DNA from: Oscarella lobularis
Taxonomy: Eukaryota > Porifera > Homoscleromorpha > Homosclerophorida > Oscarellidae
Length of the DNA: 64,000 bases
Assembly (NCBI RefSeq): GCF_947507565.1
Contig: NC_089191.1
Location: 1,798,001-1,862,000, forward strand
Direction of reading: 5' to 3'
Shown: piece by piece, positions 33,467 to 46,445 of the stretch
Layout of the letters: each line of letters begins with the position of its first letter
Numbering within the stretch: position 1 is the stretch's first letter
The notes under the pieces: model-generated
Told to the model about the DNA's origin: nothing
The model's database searches: none
Seen by the model: the letters and a program-made list of their open reading frames with translations, nothing else
Program-made: the position numbers and the translations under genes

Positions 33467-34500
33467 AGTAAAACAGTCTATGTATTGAGAGATTAACAGT
33501 ACTTACCTTTATGAAAGGCGATGCAGGCGAGCAATTGGACCACTCAACCAGACGAAATCTACTTTTGCTGTCCTTCGTTCCTTTTCCAAAAAAGAAGATT
33601 CGTCAGTGAAAAAAATTCTACAACTCTTGCACTAAATTCCATCCATGCAACACGCCACACCTCTATAAACATTTTCACAAATATGTATGGATACGGATAC
33701 TACTAGACAATTTGGGGATCCAATTAAAACAAAGCTGTTACTGATCGTTTAGGAAGAAGATCACCCAAGGAACTCAACGCTAAAAAACGAGAAAAACTTT
33801 ATAAACACCAAGGCTACGCACTACATTTCAAAAAAAACACAAATGCAATGCAAAACAAAAGACTCTGTACTGACTGAAACCCATATCTACTACTACACTC
33901 ACCTAACCGTTGCCTAGTGATTCGAGACAACTCCATACCCCCGCGGAGATTTTCCTACGTCAATGAGATTACTATTTATTTTCGAAATCCAAAACTCACT
34001 CGTCTACAAAGTGCCAGATTTTCCTCCACTCCTTGTGAGAACACAGCTTCCTATTGCATTCTATTGCATTCCCAAAACCTATAAAAGAAAATGAGAGAAC
34101 GTCATAATAATATTCCCTACTCTATAAACGTATCTCCCTATTTTCTCCTGCGAAAAGGAACAAACCAAAGCCTCTGACAATGATATCGATAATACATAGA
34201 AGACTTAACTCACCTCTTAAAGGCAAATGTAATGATCTCCATGTACACACACTCCGAAGTCCACCACTCCTTCTGAGCTTCTTCTAGCTAGAGCAAATAA
34301 TTGTATAAACAAAAACCACAATTTCAACTAAGAACAAAGACCAATTCTCTTCGTAAATTACCTTTACTTCCTACATGGGCTTGGAGACCGTCCTGGATGG
34401 CTAAGATGTATAAATAAATACATAAATACTCACATTTTATTCATAAAACGTAAACTCACCTCTGCCAAGTCACTTGGCTCCACTCTCTCTCACCGTTCAT
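33467..34500 (-). other. Cryptic multi-exon spliced unit, minus strand
   Basis: Read on the minus strand there is a regular series of strong donors (gtgagt or gtaagt at about 34457, 34211, 33900 and 33506). Each is preceded by an exon-like block of 40-190 bp starting after a pyrimidine-rich acceptor (e.g. tttgctctag, tttcttttatag, cgttttttag). One block has an open frame with LEEAQKEWWTSE; another includes a local duplication of gcaatagaat. The blocks do not join into one long reading frame, so this is either a decayed gene or a spliced non-coding RNA. Confidence 0.35.
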
Positions 34501-34934
34501 TTTCACAGACACTTTTCGAACGTATAATGTCCTAAAGAGAGATCTCTCATGAAACACAGTTCCTACGAGTGCTCACGAACCCAAAACGGGCTTGCGATCA
34601 CCCTAAACCCTACAAAACACGCATAGTTTACCGTAGGAACTCTTTCGAAAGCGTACAACCTTCGGAAACACGACGATCGCGGGATTGAGCCCACTCGCGG
34701 GCATGGGGACTCTAGAACACCGTCGCGCGACTAATTCACCCATGAGCGTGTTTCCTACCTTCGCTACAACTGCTTTGTGCCTTCGATGTCCTCGTTTCGC
34801 TTCAGTTGTTTGTCGTCACCTGACATAAAGCCTATACGCAGCCCCGGATCAGGCGCCGCGCGAACTTCAAAAACTCATCGTAAAAACTGGCCACTTTCCT
34901 GCCTATACAAAACTGTCTTCTATCTCTACCTTCA

Positions 34935-34982
34935 GTTGGCCTGAATCAAACTAACGATCGCTTTAAGATTGGTGGTCGGGAG
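34935..34982 (+). repeat. Second copy of the 47-bp shared block
   Basis: Nearly identical to 24138-24184, same orientation. It ends about 30 bp before the BTB fragment start codon. Confidence 0.6.
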
Positions 34983-35012
34983 CAGTCACGTGAAGCACCA
35001 AGTTCTGAGCAC

Positions 35013-35313
35013 ATGGATTCTTCCGCGAGGACGATCACTTACGAGCTACTCTTTTCTAAGGCGGCGGAACGATCGTCCGAATCGTTGCGTTCTGCTCAAA
35101 TTCATCGTTTGGCGAAGATTCATCGACGTCGTCTTAGTTCACGACGGCGTCGAAATTCCCGCTCATCGGCTCGTGCTCGCTTCGGCGAGCGCCTACTTCC
35201 GTCAAACTTATCACATTCACTCAGACCAACAGCGTGGAAATAATGCAACCACTTCTTTGGCGGAGCCTTCTTTCTACAACAGGCGCCTCTGCCTGAGGTG
35301 TGCATACCCGTAA
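35013..35313 (+). pseudogene. BTB/POZ-domain fragment with frameshift
   Basis: The ATG at 35013 gives a plausible N-terminus (MDSSARTITYELLFSKAAE... SLRSAQIHRLAK). The frame must then shift to read RFIDVVLVHDGVEIPAHRLV and LASASAYFRQ, the classic first half of a BTB domain (DVVL...G..I.AHR.VLAA.S.YFR). After YFRQ the similarity ends and a stop follows. BTB-Kelch or BTB-MATH proteins are far longer, so this is a truncated, frameshifted relic unless an intron hides the shift. Confidence 0.65.
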
Positions 35314-35561
35314 TTGTCCTCTTAATCAATTTAACTTTTCTCACAATAATTGAGAGAACAATGATATACATATTAGAACCTAGCTATAGGCGAATATATC
35401 ACTTCCATGTAGTTCCAATACCAGAAGACACTAACCTATGCATGTGCATAAAAATACGTACAGCAGACCAAACCAATATAACAACGAAAAGAACAAAATC
35501 CACTATTGAAAGTCTATTATAAGTAACAAAGCGTTTGCGTCGAACAAACTTTTACCAATTT

Positions 35562-38500
35562 TTAGAGAGTACTTACATGCTGACTGACGCCAACCCGCTC
35601 GCTGTCTGTCTCGTTCGGCGTGATAGTTTTAACTTCAAAAGGATCGTCAGTATTTTCAGACGATCCTGATTCCGACTCTCGAGTTTCCGTCAATGTCCTA
35701 AGGTCCCACAAAGGATACAGACACGTTACATCAAGATTGAGGTATCTGTTTGGGCTTTCTTCTTCGATCATTGTTCCCAACTGATGCGATAGTTCTTGGA
35801 ACGAAGGGCGATTCACTGGCTCAGCGTACCAACACTCAGACATTAAATGGTACCTTAGTAAAGAAGCAGCATAAAGTAGGTGCAACATTGAAAGCACGGA
35901 CTCACAGTTCCTTGGAACAGTTCTCTGGACAGTTAAGCCGGTCGCCCCGGCGCAAAAGCAACATAAACTCTCTACTGGACTTGCACGGATAAGGAAAACA
36001 GCCTACATTATAGATTAATTCCTTAGAAACGCGTAAGAGAAAAATCTTGCATACCAAAAGTGAATATCTCCCACAGCACAACCCCAAATGACCACCTGAA
36101 ATTAATTAGGAAATCTATAATTTTTCCTAATCCTAACAAAGACTTACACGTCGCTTTTCTCGGTAAAAATACGATGTATTATAGCTTCGATTGACATCCA
36201 TCGAAGCGGAAGACGTCTATTCGTCCTTTGTCTGTATGCGCCATTGTCGTAGATTGCTCTTGTAAGTCCGAAGTCGGAGACTTTTACGAGATTGTTCTCG
36301 CAGACAAGCACGTTCCTACAAGCCAAGTCGCGATGAACGAGACCTTTTCCGGCAAGGTATTCCTATAAGGGTAGGGTAAACATTTACATGCACTAGCGCT
36401 TCTTGCAATTCTCTTACCATTCCTGACGAAATTTGCCAAGCAAACGACAAGAGATCAGAAGCAGTCAATTCCAGAACGGCTCTCTTCTCCTCAACTTTGA
36501 CTTCCTTCTCACTGAGATTATCTTTGTTCTTCTTGTCTACGTCATCAGCCAGAACCTTAGAGTCTTTCTCACCCTGACCTGGATTGTCGTCGTCCAAGTC
36601 TTGAACACTTTCATTAGTCTCTCCGGAAACGCAACTACTCAATGGCTAAAAGAAAATAATACGTAAAAATTCAATACTTTGTTTAAGTATCGCGTATATA
36701 GCGTACTCTTCCTTTCCGAAGATAGTTAAGTAAATTTCCGTGGCAACAGTACTCGACAATCAAACAGAACGGTCGAGAAATCGTAATGCTGGCAAGTATG
36801 CCGACCACATGTGGATGCTGACCAATTCGCTTCATCAGCTTGATTTCGTCCACAAGAACAGCTTCTGCATCATCAGACTGAAGGAAAGTGCCTATAAAGA
36901 ATAGAAAACAATGAGAAAAGGCTTGAAAGTTGGAAAAATAAAATGTTCAAACCTTTCAACATTTTACATGCCACAGCCGACTTGTAATCATCGTTGCCGA
37001 AATCGCGTTTCAATTCACTTCGCATTTTTTGTTGTTTTAACGCATGGTGATAAAGGTATGCCTTATGCACAATTCCGAAAAAGCCTTCGCCAATTTTTTC
37101 TAGAACATGTAAGTCGCCGCGACTGATTTCCCATTCGTCGAAGGCAGTCCTTGCCAATCGATGTTTCCTCCGACAGATGATACAAAAAGCAATGAAGAAC
37201 AAAAAAACAAGGATTGAAAAAATAGCAGCAATAATTATAATGAGCTGCAATGACGTCGAATCTAAAAGAAGAAAAGAAAAACCTCCTTAAAAAAGCAGAT
37301 AAAGAGAACAAAGACTAGCGAATATATGGTACTGTCAATGCTATAACTTTAAGCGTATATTTCACCTTTTGCGCTTATTGAACACGTAGTTCCGTTTCCT
37401 GTAAACCCGGGCTTGCAAGTGCATTTATAAGACGATAGCGTATTTTCACACGTAGCATTTGCGTCACATCTTGTCCGAAGGCATTCGTCAAAATCTACAT
37501 AGATCATGATACATGCTTAGTAAACAATTAATCGACTTTTTTTTTATCATACCCAGAATAGCCGGTGTGCGGCATACGCTTTTCTTTCTCTCAGAACAGT
37601 TTCTTGGCAACCAAGTTGCTCTTGTTGAAGCTACACAATCGTGTGCCTCTCGCTCCCATACGCTTTCTTCATATTCGGACAATCCCCCAATCTCATAGAC
37701 AAGCGGAGAGCCGTCAGTCCACGTATAGATGCCCTCGTTATCAAGATCATTCAAGCCAATCCACGTCTCATTTTCATCTAGCATGGTAGAAAGTTGGTTC
37801 ATCTCTTGACGAGAATTAATGCTGGAGAGAGAGACATATCCTTCAGCCAACTTCTCACATTCAGCCAACGACTCATGCCACGTAGTCAAAATTTCAAGCC
37901 GTTTAAAGCACGATTGCATTCCAAGCTTCGTCCAACCGCTCGGACACATATAGACATCTAAAAGGGTTGTACTAGAGAATGGGTGAAAGTGAAATGGTGC
38001 AACACTGACAGCTTGGAGCAGTTTGATTCAAAGCCGTTGCCATATCAGTGGAGTCATTCAATTGTCCTAAATAAACATATACATAAAAAGGCTTTGCTTG
38101 TAGCCGTTTGTACTTTTACAGATGTATCCAGCCTTTGCCGAACAGTTTGCTACGGACCAACCAAAGTCAAGTCCGTCAAATCCAAACGTAACGCAATCGC
38201 CCTTCCCGTGCGTCGGCTCATACTTTGCCCACTTGGTAAAAGTGGGGTATGAGCCAAGAAGCCAGGTGAAGCTGTCAGACGTATCATTGCGAATAAGTCC
38301 AATCCAATACGCTGATTTGGAAGGAGAAAATTCTTTTGCAATGAAGAAATATTCGCTTATGCTGCTTAATGAAGCCAGATCAGCATCATAAAGCTGTTGA
38401 CATGCATTCCGATGTGCAAACTCTTGCGACACAGATTCATCAACATCCTTAGAAAAATGATAGCAGGCCTTCTTGAAGTAGACTTCATTCTTTCGGCACC

Positions 38501-40878
38501 AATCAGAAGAGGACGGAGGGCTTGCTTGACGAATTTCATTGTCAAAGTCAACTAGAAAAATGATAAAATAAATTAGAGCTACAGAAACGCGGCCTTCCAC
38601 ATTGTACCACGAGCAATCTTGCATAGAGCTTTCTTATGCACTCTGCAATCAGCCGTCTTCCAATAGCCAGTGCGAGAGTCCATAGCAACGCACTTACGAC
38701 GTGGGCTGACGTACGGTTCTCCTATGTCCCACATACTGTAGCTGCATCCACAAACACACACACATAAAAAACATTTGAATCCAATGCACCAAGTTAATCT
38801 CTGTACCTTATATTGTCTCCATTGATCCATGTGAACGAAGTATCGGCTTCTCGCTGCAAGCCAATCCACACATCCTCCTCGACAGTGAACTCGTTTTTAT
38901 CATCAAAGTCGGCGAGAAGAGCAAGCGCAAACGCGTGCTCGTGAGAACTGCTGATACTAAGAAGGCCACGACCGCATCTTCTTCTATCAAGATCCCAACG
39001 AATATCGCCGAAGTCACGAGGAAATTCGGTCAGTGTGTAACAGTACCCAGCGTAAAGAAACCAGCCAGAAGGACAATCTAAAAATTGATAACTTAGAATC
39101 GATACAGAAAAAGTATAAAGTTTTTGATTACATTTACGCTCTTCGCAAGTGACCATGACTTCGCTGCACGATTGATTGCGCTGTGTGTGAGTCGAGATAT
39201 AATCGCAATCTTTCAATGACGTTTCATTTCCTTTGCAACGTGTACCATTGCTGTATATTCGAATCCCTGCGTCGGTTAGAGATGCCTGGACTCGCTGTTC
39301 GATTGCGTTCCCATAGCCCAATTGGCGACAGACAACATCGGAAGCGGCCAAATCCCATTCCCGGTCACATACGACGCTCCACGTTTTGTTAAGATAGACT
39401 TCGACTTTTCCCCAGCTTATATGCGCTTCAGCGACAGTGTTGACCAAACGAACGCTCCAGTCTGACATTTGGCAAGTGAGCTCAACAGCAGAATAAAATT
39501 TAATTTTGCTTGTCAACAAGAGCAACCGCGAGACCGCATGAAGTGAGTCCATCTTTTTAAGAGCCGTGCAGTTTCTACTTTGGCAACTAACACGCCAACA
39601 AGCATTTCGTGAAAGCAGAGTAGACGAAGATAAGGACAGAAAACTAAGTGTTCCATTGTCGTATCCCTGATGCTTACAAAACGGCTTAGACAAACGACCA
39701 AAATTGGTGTTATTGCTAGCAAAACAAGCCACCTCCCATTGACCACCAACCCTAATTTCCAAAAGCCCCTGGCTAGGAACTGAGTCGCTCGCGAGTCGCA
39801 CGTCAATGGACTGGACGGTACCAGAGCGACAGGAAACGAATATATTCTCATCGCAAGTCGCATTTCCCTTATCACAGCTGCAAACCGTTATAGGCTTTGA
39901 CGCACAATGAATCTTACAAGAAACAACATCACTGTCTGAAATATGCGAGCTGGCCTCCAATAGACCACTGTACCCCAATTTTTGACAGGCAATGTCCGCC
40001 GCATGTCTGGCATTGTAACTGGCATTTAACATGCAGACGCGTCTCCAAAGGGCGCCGTGATAGATCTCAAGACGCCCTTGTGCTGGCATTACGCCACCGA
40101 CAAGTCGAAAGTCGCCATCACGTCGAGACGTTTCTGTAGTGGATAATTAAAAAGCCTTTTTAATTAAGTAAATAGAGAAAGAGTGATTCTTACCTCTAGG
40201 CTTCTTGCATATGAAATGATTATGAGACAGACATGAATAAGCGCCCCATTGCATTGTTGATGGCTTATTATTGAAAGAGCTATATACGATTTTTTCACAT
40301 AGGCCGTTTCCAATTCGTGGGTCCAAGTAATTCCAGTGAGCGTAGATAAAGGGCGAACCGTCTAACCATCGATAGCTGTACACGCCGTTCTCAGAAGAAG
40401 GCGCTCGTGTTAGACCGAAAAACAGCGTTATTGTGTCTGCAAAACCCTGGTATAACTCATCCAAGATATTCAAAATATCGTTTTCTTCTTTTTTGCTCTC
40501 GATAGATAAGAGAGCCGCTCCAACACGAGAATACGATTCGGCGGCTTTAGCAAAGGAGGTTTTGTACTCAGGAAATTGGAGGCACGTAGAAGGAGAGCAA
40601 TACCAATCTCTGCCGCCACAATCTATATACAAAAAAACGCGAGTTCTTTTGTAGTTCAAAAAAAACGGAAAAATGGAAGAACCTTATCATTATTATTATT
40701 ATTATTTATTATTAGATAAAAGCACTAACGCGATACCTTCACAATCTGGACCAAGCTTGAAACCATCCGCTGATAAGACGCTTTGAGGTACGACGACGGC
40801 AACGACGAAGAACATAAAGACAAGAAATCGAAAATCGTTGATCGGAAAATGGACGCCATAATTGGTTTCGTTGATCAT
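35562..40878 (-). CDS. Receptor tyrosine kinase with C-type lectin, SRCR and EGF ectodomain
   Basis: Fifteen exons with agreeing phases encode about 1436 aa: 40737-40878, 40194-40622, 39138-40133, 38807-39077, 38608-38741, 38114-38551, 37553-37957, 37366-37494, 36953-37261, 36707-36891, 36418-36645, 36148-36362, 36055-36095, 35906-36002, 35562-35853. In order: signal peptide ([19 protein letters not shown]), C-type lectin domain 1, three SRCR domains of which the third is best kept ([25 protein letters not shown]), C-type lectin domains 2-4 (WIGL, WLDGSP, CVTFG-type motifs), one calcium-binding EGF ([16 protein letters not shown]), a membrane span ([20 protein letters not shown]) and the kinase. 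The kinase keeps GEGFFGIV, the ACKMLK lysine, [14 protein letters not shown] and LRWMSIEA, plus an acidic insert. Sugar-binding residues of the lectin domains vary. An alternative 3' exon is possible, since a donor-like gtaagt overlaps the last codons. Confidence 0.93.
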
Positions 40879-43800
40879 TGATGACGAACAGACGGATGAT
40901 ATTTTATGACGGTAATGACACTCAGAAAAGCGATTCTTTTCACAAAAGAACGATGTAGCGCCGATGATAACGACAAGCAGAAGGAACATGGCAAAAAAGC
41001 AGATAATAGAGTTTCTGATTGCCGAAGTGGAAGTCGGTGAAAAATTTCCTTCCGTTTCCGGCGAAATAATTGAACGCACAAAGAGAGAGAAGGAAACGTA
41101 AGCATTACTAAACACTTCCCACTTCGGAAAAGTGCCCAACACGTTCGTTGTGTTAGAACCGATGACGTCATCTTTCTAAAATAGACTTCGTCAGAGTAAC
41201 GGAAGTAGCTCTACTTTCTCACCGGCTCGTTAGAAAACGCTTTCTTTCCTCGTTCGCACTGGGCGCTTCTGACGCCAATCGACACCAACGCGAGAGTCAA
41301 ATCGACGACATAGAGTACGCTCTGCACCTTGAAATGAAAAGAGTTTCAAAGATTTCAATTAAAATTTCTTTTACAAACGCGTACGCGTTTACATAAGATC
41401 TCATAAGAGAAATCAGCCAAGGGGTGAACATCAATGATGAAAATTTAATCAGGCTGTGGCTGCTCACTTGGTCGCACGGCGAACGACACCCTCGCGTAGG
41501 AGGGCAACAAACATCTGCTTCATACAGTTTGAGAAGCACAGAAGCTAAAAAGCAGAAAGAACGTATGGTAATGTCAAAAATGACCTGCGAATATGTGACC
41601 TCACCCCTTAGACGGTTACCGTTGAAAGGAAAGGGCTGAAGAGGAATGCTGAGAAAGCTGTTAGGATGCTGAAGGAGAGCGGAATCAATTACTGAGGTCC
41701 TCTTGTTCAAGAAGGTCGAGACGAACCTCATAGCTTAGATCGTAGTAGCGAGTGATACATCGCTCTCTATTACCCGCGAACTGAGTCTCTGGTTCTCCGC
41801 CGCGAGAAACGGCGGCGATGAGAGCAATAGAAAGCCAAGCTGGCAACATGCAACTGACTCCGTACCAAGAAGATTAGTAACTACTTCCACATCCTGCTTA
41901 GATGCTCTCTATATCCACGCCCTTCGGTTATATCACACGTCACCAGACACAGTCTTTTCCTTAACGGCCTTATAATTAAGTGAACGACTGCATGAAGGAG
42001 AGAACGCCGGAGAGGACGCTGAAATGTATGAGCTACATAAGGAGACAAATTTTTAGCCATAGGATTACGCACGTGTATAATGTTTATATAACGGCACGTG
42101 ATTGCAAGCCCATCAGGAGCGCTCATTGCAGGGTTATATATGGATCATCCCACTCTTCCGATCTATATATCTCTCTTCCGGCTAATATCCAACTCATCCG
42201 GTTAAAAGCACCAGAATCGCGTTTGAATTTTCGCTCCTGATGAGCTCGACATCGCGTCCCATTACATAAGCTAGTTATACATATACTCACATGTTATGAC
42301 ATTTTCCGTTAAAGTTCACATGATCGGATTGGCTTTGGCTAAATAGTCAAAGGCTATTATCGTTTGTTGTCGACGCAAGAATTTAGTTCATTGTTCCTCT
42401 GAAATCGTCTCTCGGCTTAGGCTTAAGCTTCGAGCACATCATGAAATTGAATTGTTTCGTTTTATGTGACGATATCCAAAGACACTGTCGTGCAAAAAGT
42501 GACTAAAGTGACTGCTACAATTTCATCGATTCGTCGAAGAGTTGGCATACATTTCACCGGCGAAGAAAACAAAGCCGAAGGCCAATAAAAACTGAGCATA
42601 GGTAGAAGGCCCCTTTTGAGGTTCCCCAAATCAAGCCACGGGATTATTGCTCGCAGCAGCCGCGTTGTGAACACCGCTCGCTCGCATAGTTCCAGCCACA
42701 TTAAGAACAAACCCTTTGGTCTTACACGGTCACAGGAGTAAGGAACTCGAAATTGACAAATTCGGCTCTTGGGCGAGAAGGCGTTCGACTGCCCCCTCTA
42801 AGCAAGGGAATTTGGAATAACGACAAACACTGAATGACGTCTGCGAGAATTACCTTTGGCAAGGGAGAAACTCAAAGTGACTAAACGTCAATCGACTAAA
42901 GATTCTAATGCAAATTTATGCCAAGCATTGGCTCTGAACGACAAAAGCCTCGATTCCAGCCAAAGAGAAAATGACTAATGAACGTCTCTACGACCACAAA
43001 AAGAAAACGAGGTGAGGACCCTTTGGGGATTCGGTATCACTAGGGCCACGGAACATTGGGTCGCAGAGGCCATTGTGAACAGTGCGGGCTCGCATAATTA
43101 TAGCCATAGGAAGACTAGTCTTTTAGCTTTACTTTGTGCTACGGACTAAAGAATTCGGCTTGCGACACACGAGAAACGGGCTTCGAAAAGGCGTCGGATA
43201 AATTCGTCTCTAGGGCGATGGGGAACCCGGCCCTGAGACGCTTCGATTGCCCCGTCAAAATGTTGGCCTTTCGTGTACTGTTAAACAGAATCACGAAGAC
43301 GCGTCGCGACCTTTGCGTTACGCTTCGCAATGCGAAAATCTGTTCGCGGCCGGGACCCCTCAGCTATATAGGGAGCCTCACCTTTTCGCAAAAGCGCCTG
43401 CATTTAGTAAAGCCGCTTTGAAAAGCCTATTCGCATAACCGAAGCGCGTCTTGCGAAAAAACTCAGTCAAAACGTTCGCTAGGCCCTCTGGCTCGCGATC
43501 TATAGCTCTCCCATTTGACGCAATCGCCTGATGAGACGAAGTCCGGACGCGATGGAACATTGAGAAAGCGGACGAACGTCCTGCGGAAAGAGGCTCGACG
43601 CTGCCTGGTGCGTTCAACGCCGAGAACATCGAACCGTCGATCGACTCCATTTTATATATCTATATTTATAGACTAGTTAGCGTGCTCGACGTAAAATGTT
43701 ATCTCCCTACAGCGAGAATTTTTACTTGATTTCGACGAACGAATATCCCTACGCGTTTAAAGAATAACAGAAATGCGCTCGAATCGAGGTCGAAGAGGCT

Positions 43801-44169
43801 CAGAAAGTTTATATGCATGATATGCACGCTTTCGAAGCGAAACGCAGGTGAGCGAGCGCATCTCACGAGAAAATTCAACACAACTGTTGCTCTCTGCTTT
43901 GACTATTAGCCAAAAACTGTCTTTGACCGAATCAACGGCTCGAAATCACGAGTACTTTATTTCACTACGATTCGAATGAGTTCGCCGCGTTTCTTTCGAA
44001 AGGCGAACTCGATTGAATAAGTTGGAGCATTTCTGGTCGCCTTTTGTCGCGCTTTCCTCGCATTTCGTGGAGATTCGTGAACGAAACGGTGACGTCACAT
44101 GTACGCCATCTTGGCCATGCACGCGTGCACGTGCTCGTCTCTTGTTCCCATTTTCTTTTGGGACAAATC
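40879..44169. other. Repeat-rich intergenic region
   Basis: No supported gene. 42720-43440 holds diverged R2-like sequence. 42130-42210 has short repeated units containing cttccgat/cttccggcta and atccggttaa. Longer frames at 41297-41731 and 43378-43650 show no domain and lack splice context. Confidence 0.45.
42720..43440 (+). repeat. Diverged R2-related repeat
   Basis: Segments around acaaattcggctcttgggcg (42757) and cgtcggataaattcgtctct (43190) match the cgacggataaattcgcctct block of the R2 copies at 23620 and 53950. The rest is only weakly similar. Confidence 0.45.
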
Positions 44170-45101
44170 AGAGATAGAGAAGGAGAGGGATATGAAACTC
44201 CGGGTCACGTGATCTATTTATCTGAGTGGAGGTCTGTTGCCCTTTTTACCCGGATGTGCTCGTAACGTAGGCGGCTATTTGTACTACATTTGAGAGAAAA
44301 TGTTCGGTACGACCTTTCGGAAGCCTGGAAACAAGTGTCGCTAGACAAACCCTGCCCAGTCCTACGCGTAACGATGCATAAAACGACGGTAGACGCGCGC
44401 GTTATGCGAAATGGACTTTTGCTCCCTCCTGCGCTTTTTTGCGACCGCCAATATTCTTGCAAATGGGCCCAAACAAAAGCACAAGGGTCGGAGAATAGAC
44501 ATAGGCTCAACTCTCGACGCTGGCATCTGCCGTTCCGCTGATAAACAGCAAAATAGGCGTTTTCGCCACGTCACCTTTTGCTCCCTCCTGTAGCAAGAAC
44601 ATTCGGCGAGTTTGTTCGCAACTATTTTACCCGCGTAGATCATTTATCTGTGAAGAGACTTGTGCCTGATCTTATCCAATATTTCTTCTACTGAAGGAGA
44701 TAATAATTTTTTTCCTAACTCCGACGTTGTACGATTTTCCACTCTAGCTATAGCTCTATTATAGTTGTGATGCCTCGAAAGCTTTGCTTACATCTTCGCA
44801 AGTAGCAGAGAAATATTGATGATAAAAATAAACGAAAAGCGAAGATCGATGGGATCATAAGGTGAATCTCTGCATATAACGGGCGCGCCTTCCGTGGTTT
44901 TATGATTCGTTACACGTAGGGCTGGGTAGATTTTCTCTAGCGCACTGGTTTCTAGGCTTTTGAGGACCGTAGCTCTCAGATAAACAGTACAAATAGCCGC
45001 CTTCGTTACGAGCACATCCGGGTAAAAAGGGCAACAGACCTCTACTCAGCTAAATAGATCACGTGACCCGGAGTTTCATATCCCTCTCCTTCTCTATCTC
45101 T
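44170..45101. mobile_element. Foldback element, same family as 4299-5221
   Basis: Arms of about 115 bp (44170-44285 and 44986-45101) are inverse copies starting AGAGATAGAGAAGGAGAGGG. Subterminal inverted segments follow (44333-44410 with 44868-44950, imperfect). Flanking GGACAAATC (44161-44169) and GGACAAATG (45102-45110) is a 9-bp target duplication with one mismatch. The ends resemble those of the 4299 element. No transposase. It contains an internal duplicate of ttttgctccctcctg. Confidence 0.85.
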
Positions 45102-46445
45102 GGACAAATGCTGCACGCGCGTGATCGCTCCATATATGACTCTTTTTGGTTGCGCGTAGAGGTGCAAAAAGCAACGCTCTCTCGCGTGATGCCGTTGCGG
45201 TTTATGACGCACACCCGACGTCCAATCAGAGCAGAGTTTGCGTCACCGTTCGTGGGCGAGTACATAAAGCCGTGCACGGCGCTCTTCCTCTTTACGTAAC
45301 CCCGTCGCTTGAGAACTCGCTCGTACGCTTGGTTAGTCGTTGGAAGACAGGGAGCCAGAGGGGCGAACGATATTCCGACGCACGGTCCTGGAGCAACGGC
45401 GCGGAAGTGATTAGAGGCACATCCCTAAGACCTCTAGGGGCTTTCGCGTCGGGAAAACACGCTCCGTCTTATCGAGGATTTTTTCCTTGGTATAACAGGG
45501 GACAGCGTGGGCGTTCGTCGGCTCTCCTCCACGTCGAGCACACGTTGAGCGGGCCTCTTCGGCGGAGGTGATAGTCGTCTCCCGGGGGGGCAACGAACCT
45601 CGGATGCTCACGAAATGTGGGATTCTGATCCAATTCATGCCGTTGGTGAGGGTCGACTGGGTTGCGAAGCGTCTGGAGGTCACGTGGTGCGACCTGGGTC
45701 ACGCAAACACAGACGCGCTTCTTTTCGGCTTTTTTTGGTAAGTGCGTAGTTGTATTGAATGGATACTGGCCTTGTTTCTCTAGGTTTCGTTTTGCTATTC
45801 GATACTGTGTCAGTTGGAGGTATGACTTCCTATCTCTTACTTTTTACTACCTCTTACTTTTTACTACCTCTTGCTACGGCTCGCACTGTAATTGTTTCGT
45901 TTTCGCGTTCACTTTTTACCGTTCTGTAGTTAGTTGGAATAGGTTTTAGGCGTAGAGTAGCAATGAAAAGAATTAATAAATAAAGGTGTATCCGGGAAAC
46001 TTTGATCACGTGCAGAATTTACACTCTCAGCCCTACCGGAACGTGAAACTTTTGAGAAGAAATTTTTCTTATGACTAGTTATCAGTTTATTTACGTTAGA
46101 CCTCGTACTTCTTCCCTCTTGAGTCTTTCTATGCTGTTAGTGAACCAAACCAGTAAAGAGGGAAGTCTCCGTTTGTGCGTATCCAGTCCAAATTGTTCGT
46201 CTGGTCAAACACTTCGCCATCCAATGATCAATGAAATGACTTAGCTTTGTCTGACATGCAGGGAATTTATATGTCTAGTACTACAATGTAAATGGGCAGT
46301 CCGAACGCTTTGCTTTCTTAATCTTAATACGAAACAAGCACACGAAACTCTTTCTAGTACGTGCTAGCAAAAAAACAAAACAAATTGAACACAAACGCGA
46401 GTAAATAATACGTACACGCAAATAGTTGTTTGTCAAGTCTTCTAT
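45102..46445. other. Intergenic, downstream of the EGF receptor kinase
   Basis: No recognised gene. A GC-richer part (45300-45720) contains long frames in several phases, without domains, that look incidental. Confidence 0.4.

Noticed and set aside
45146-45571. 141-codon frame as a gene
   Set aside because: Arg/Ser-rich with no domain, overlapped by similar-length frames on both strands in a GC-rich stretch.
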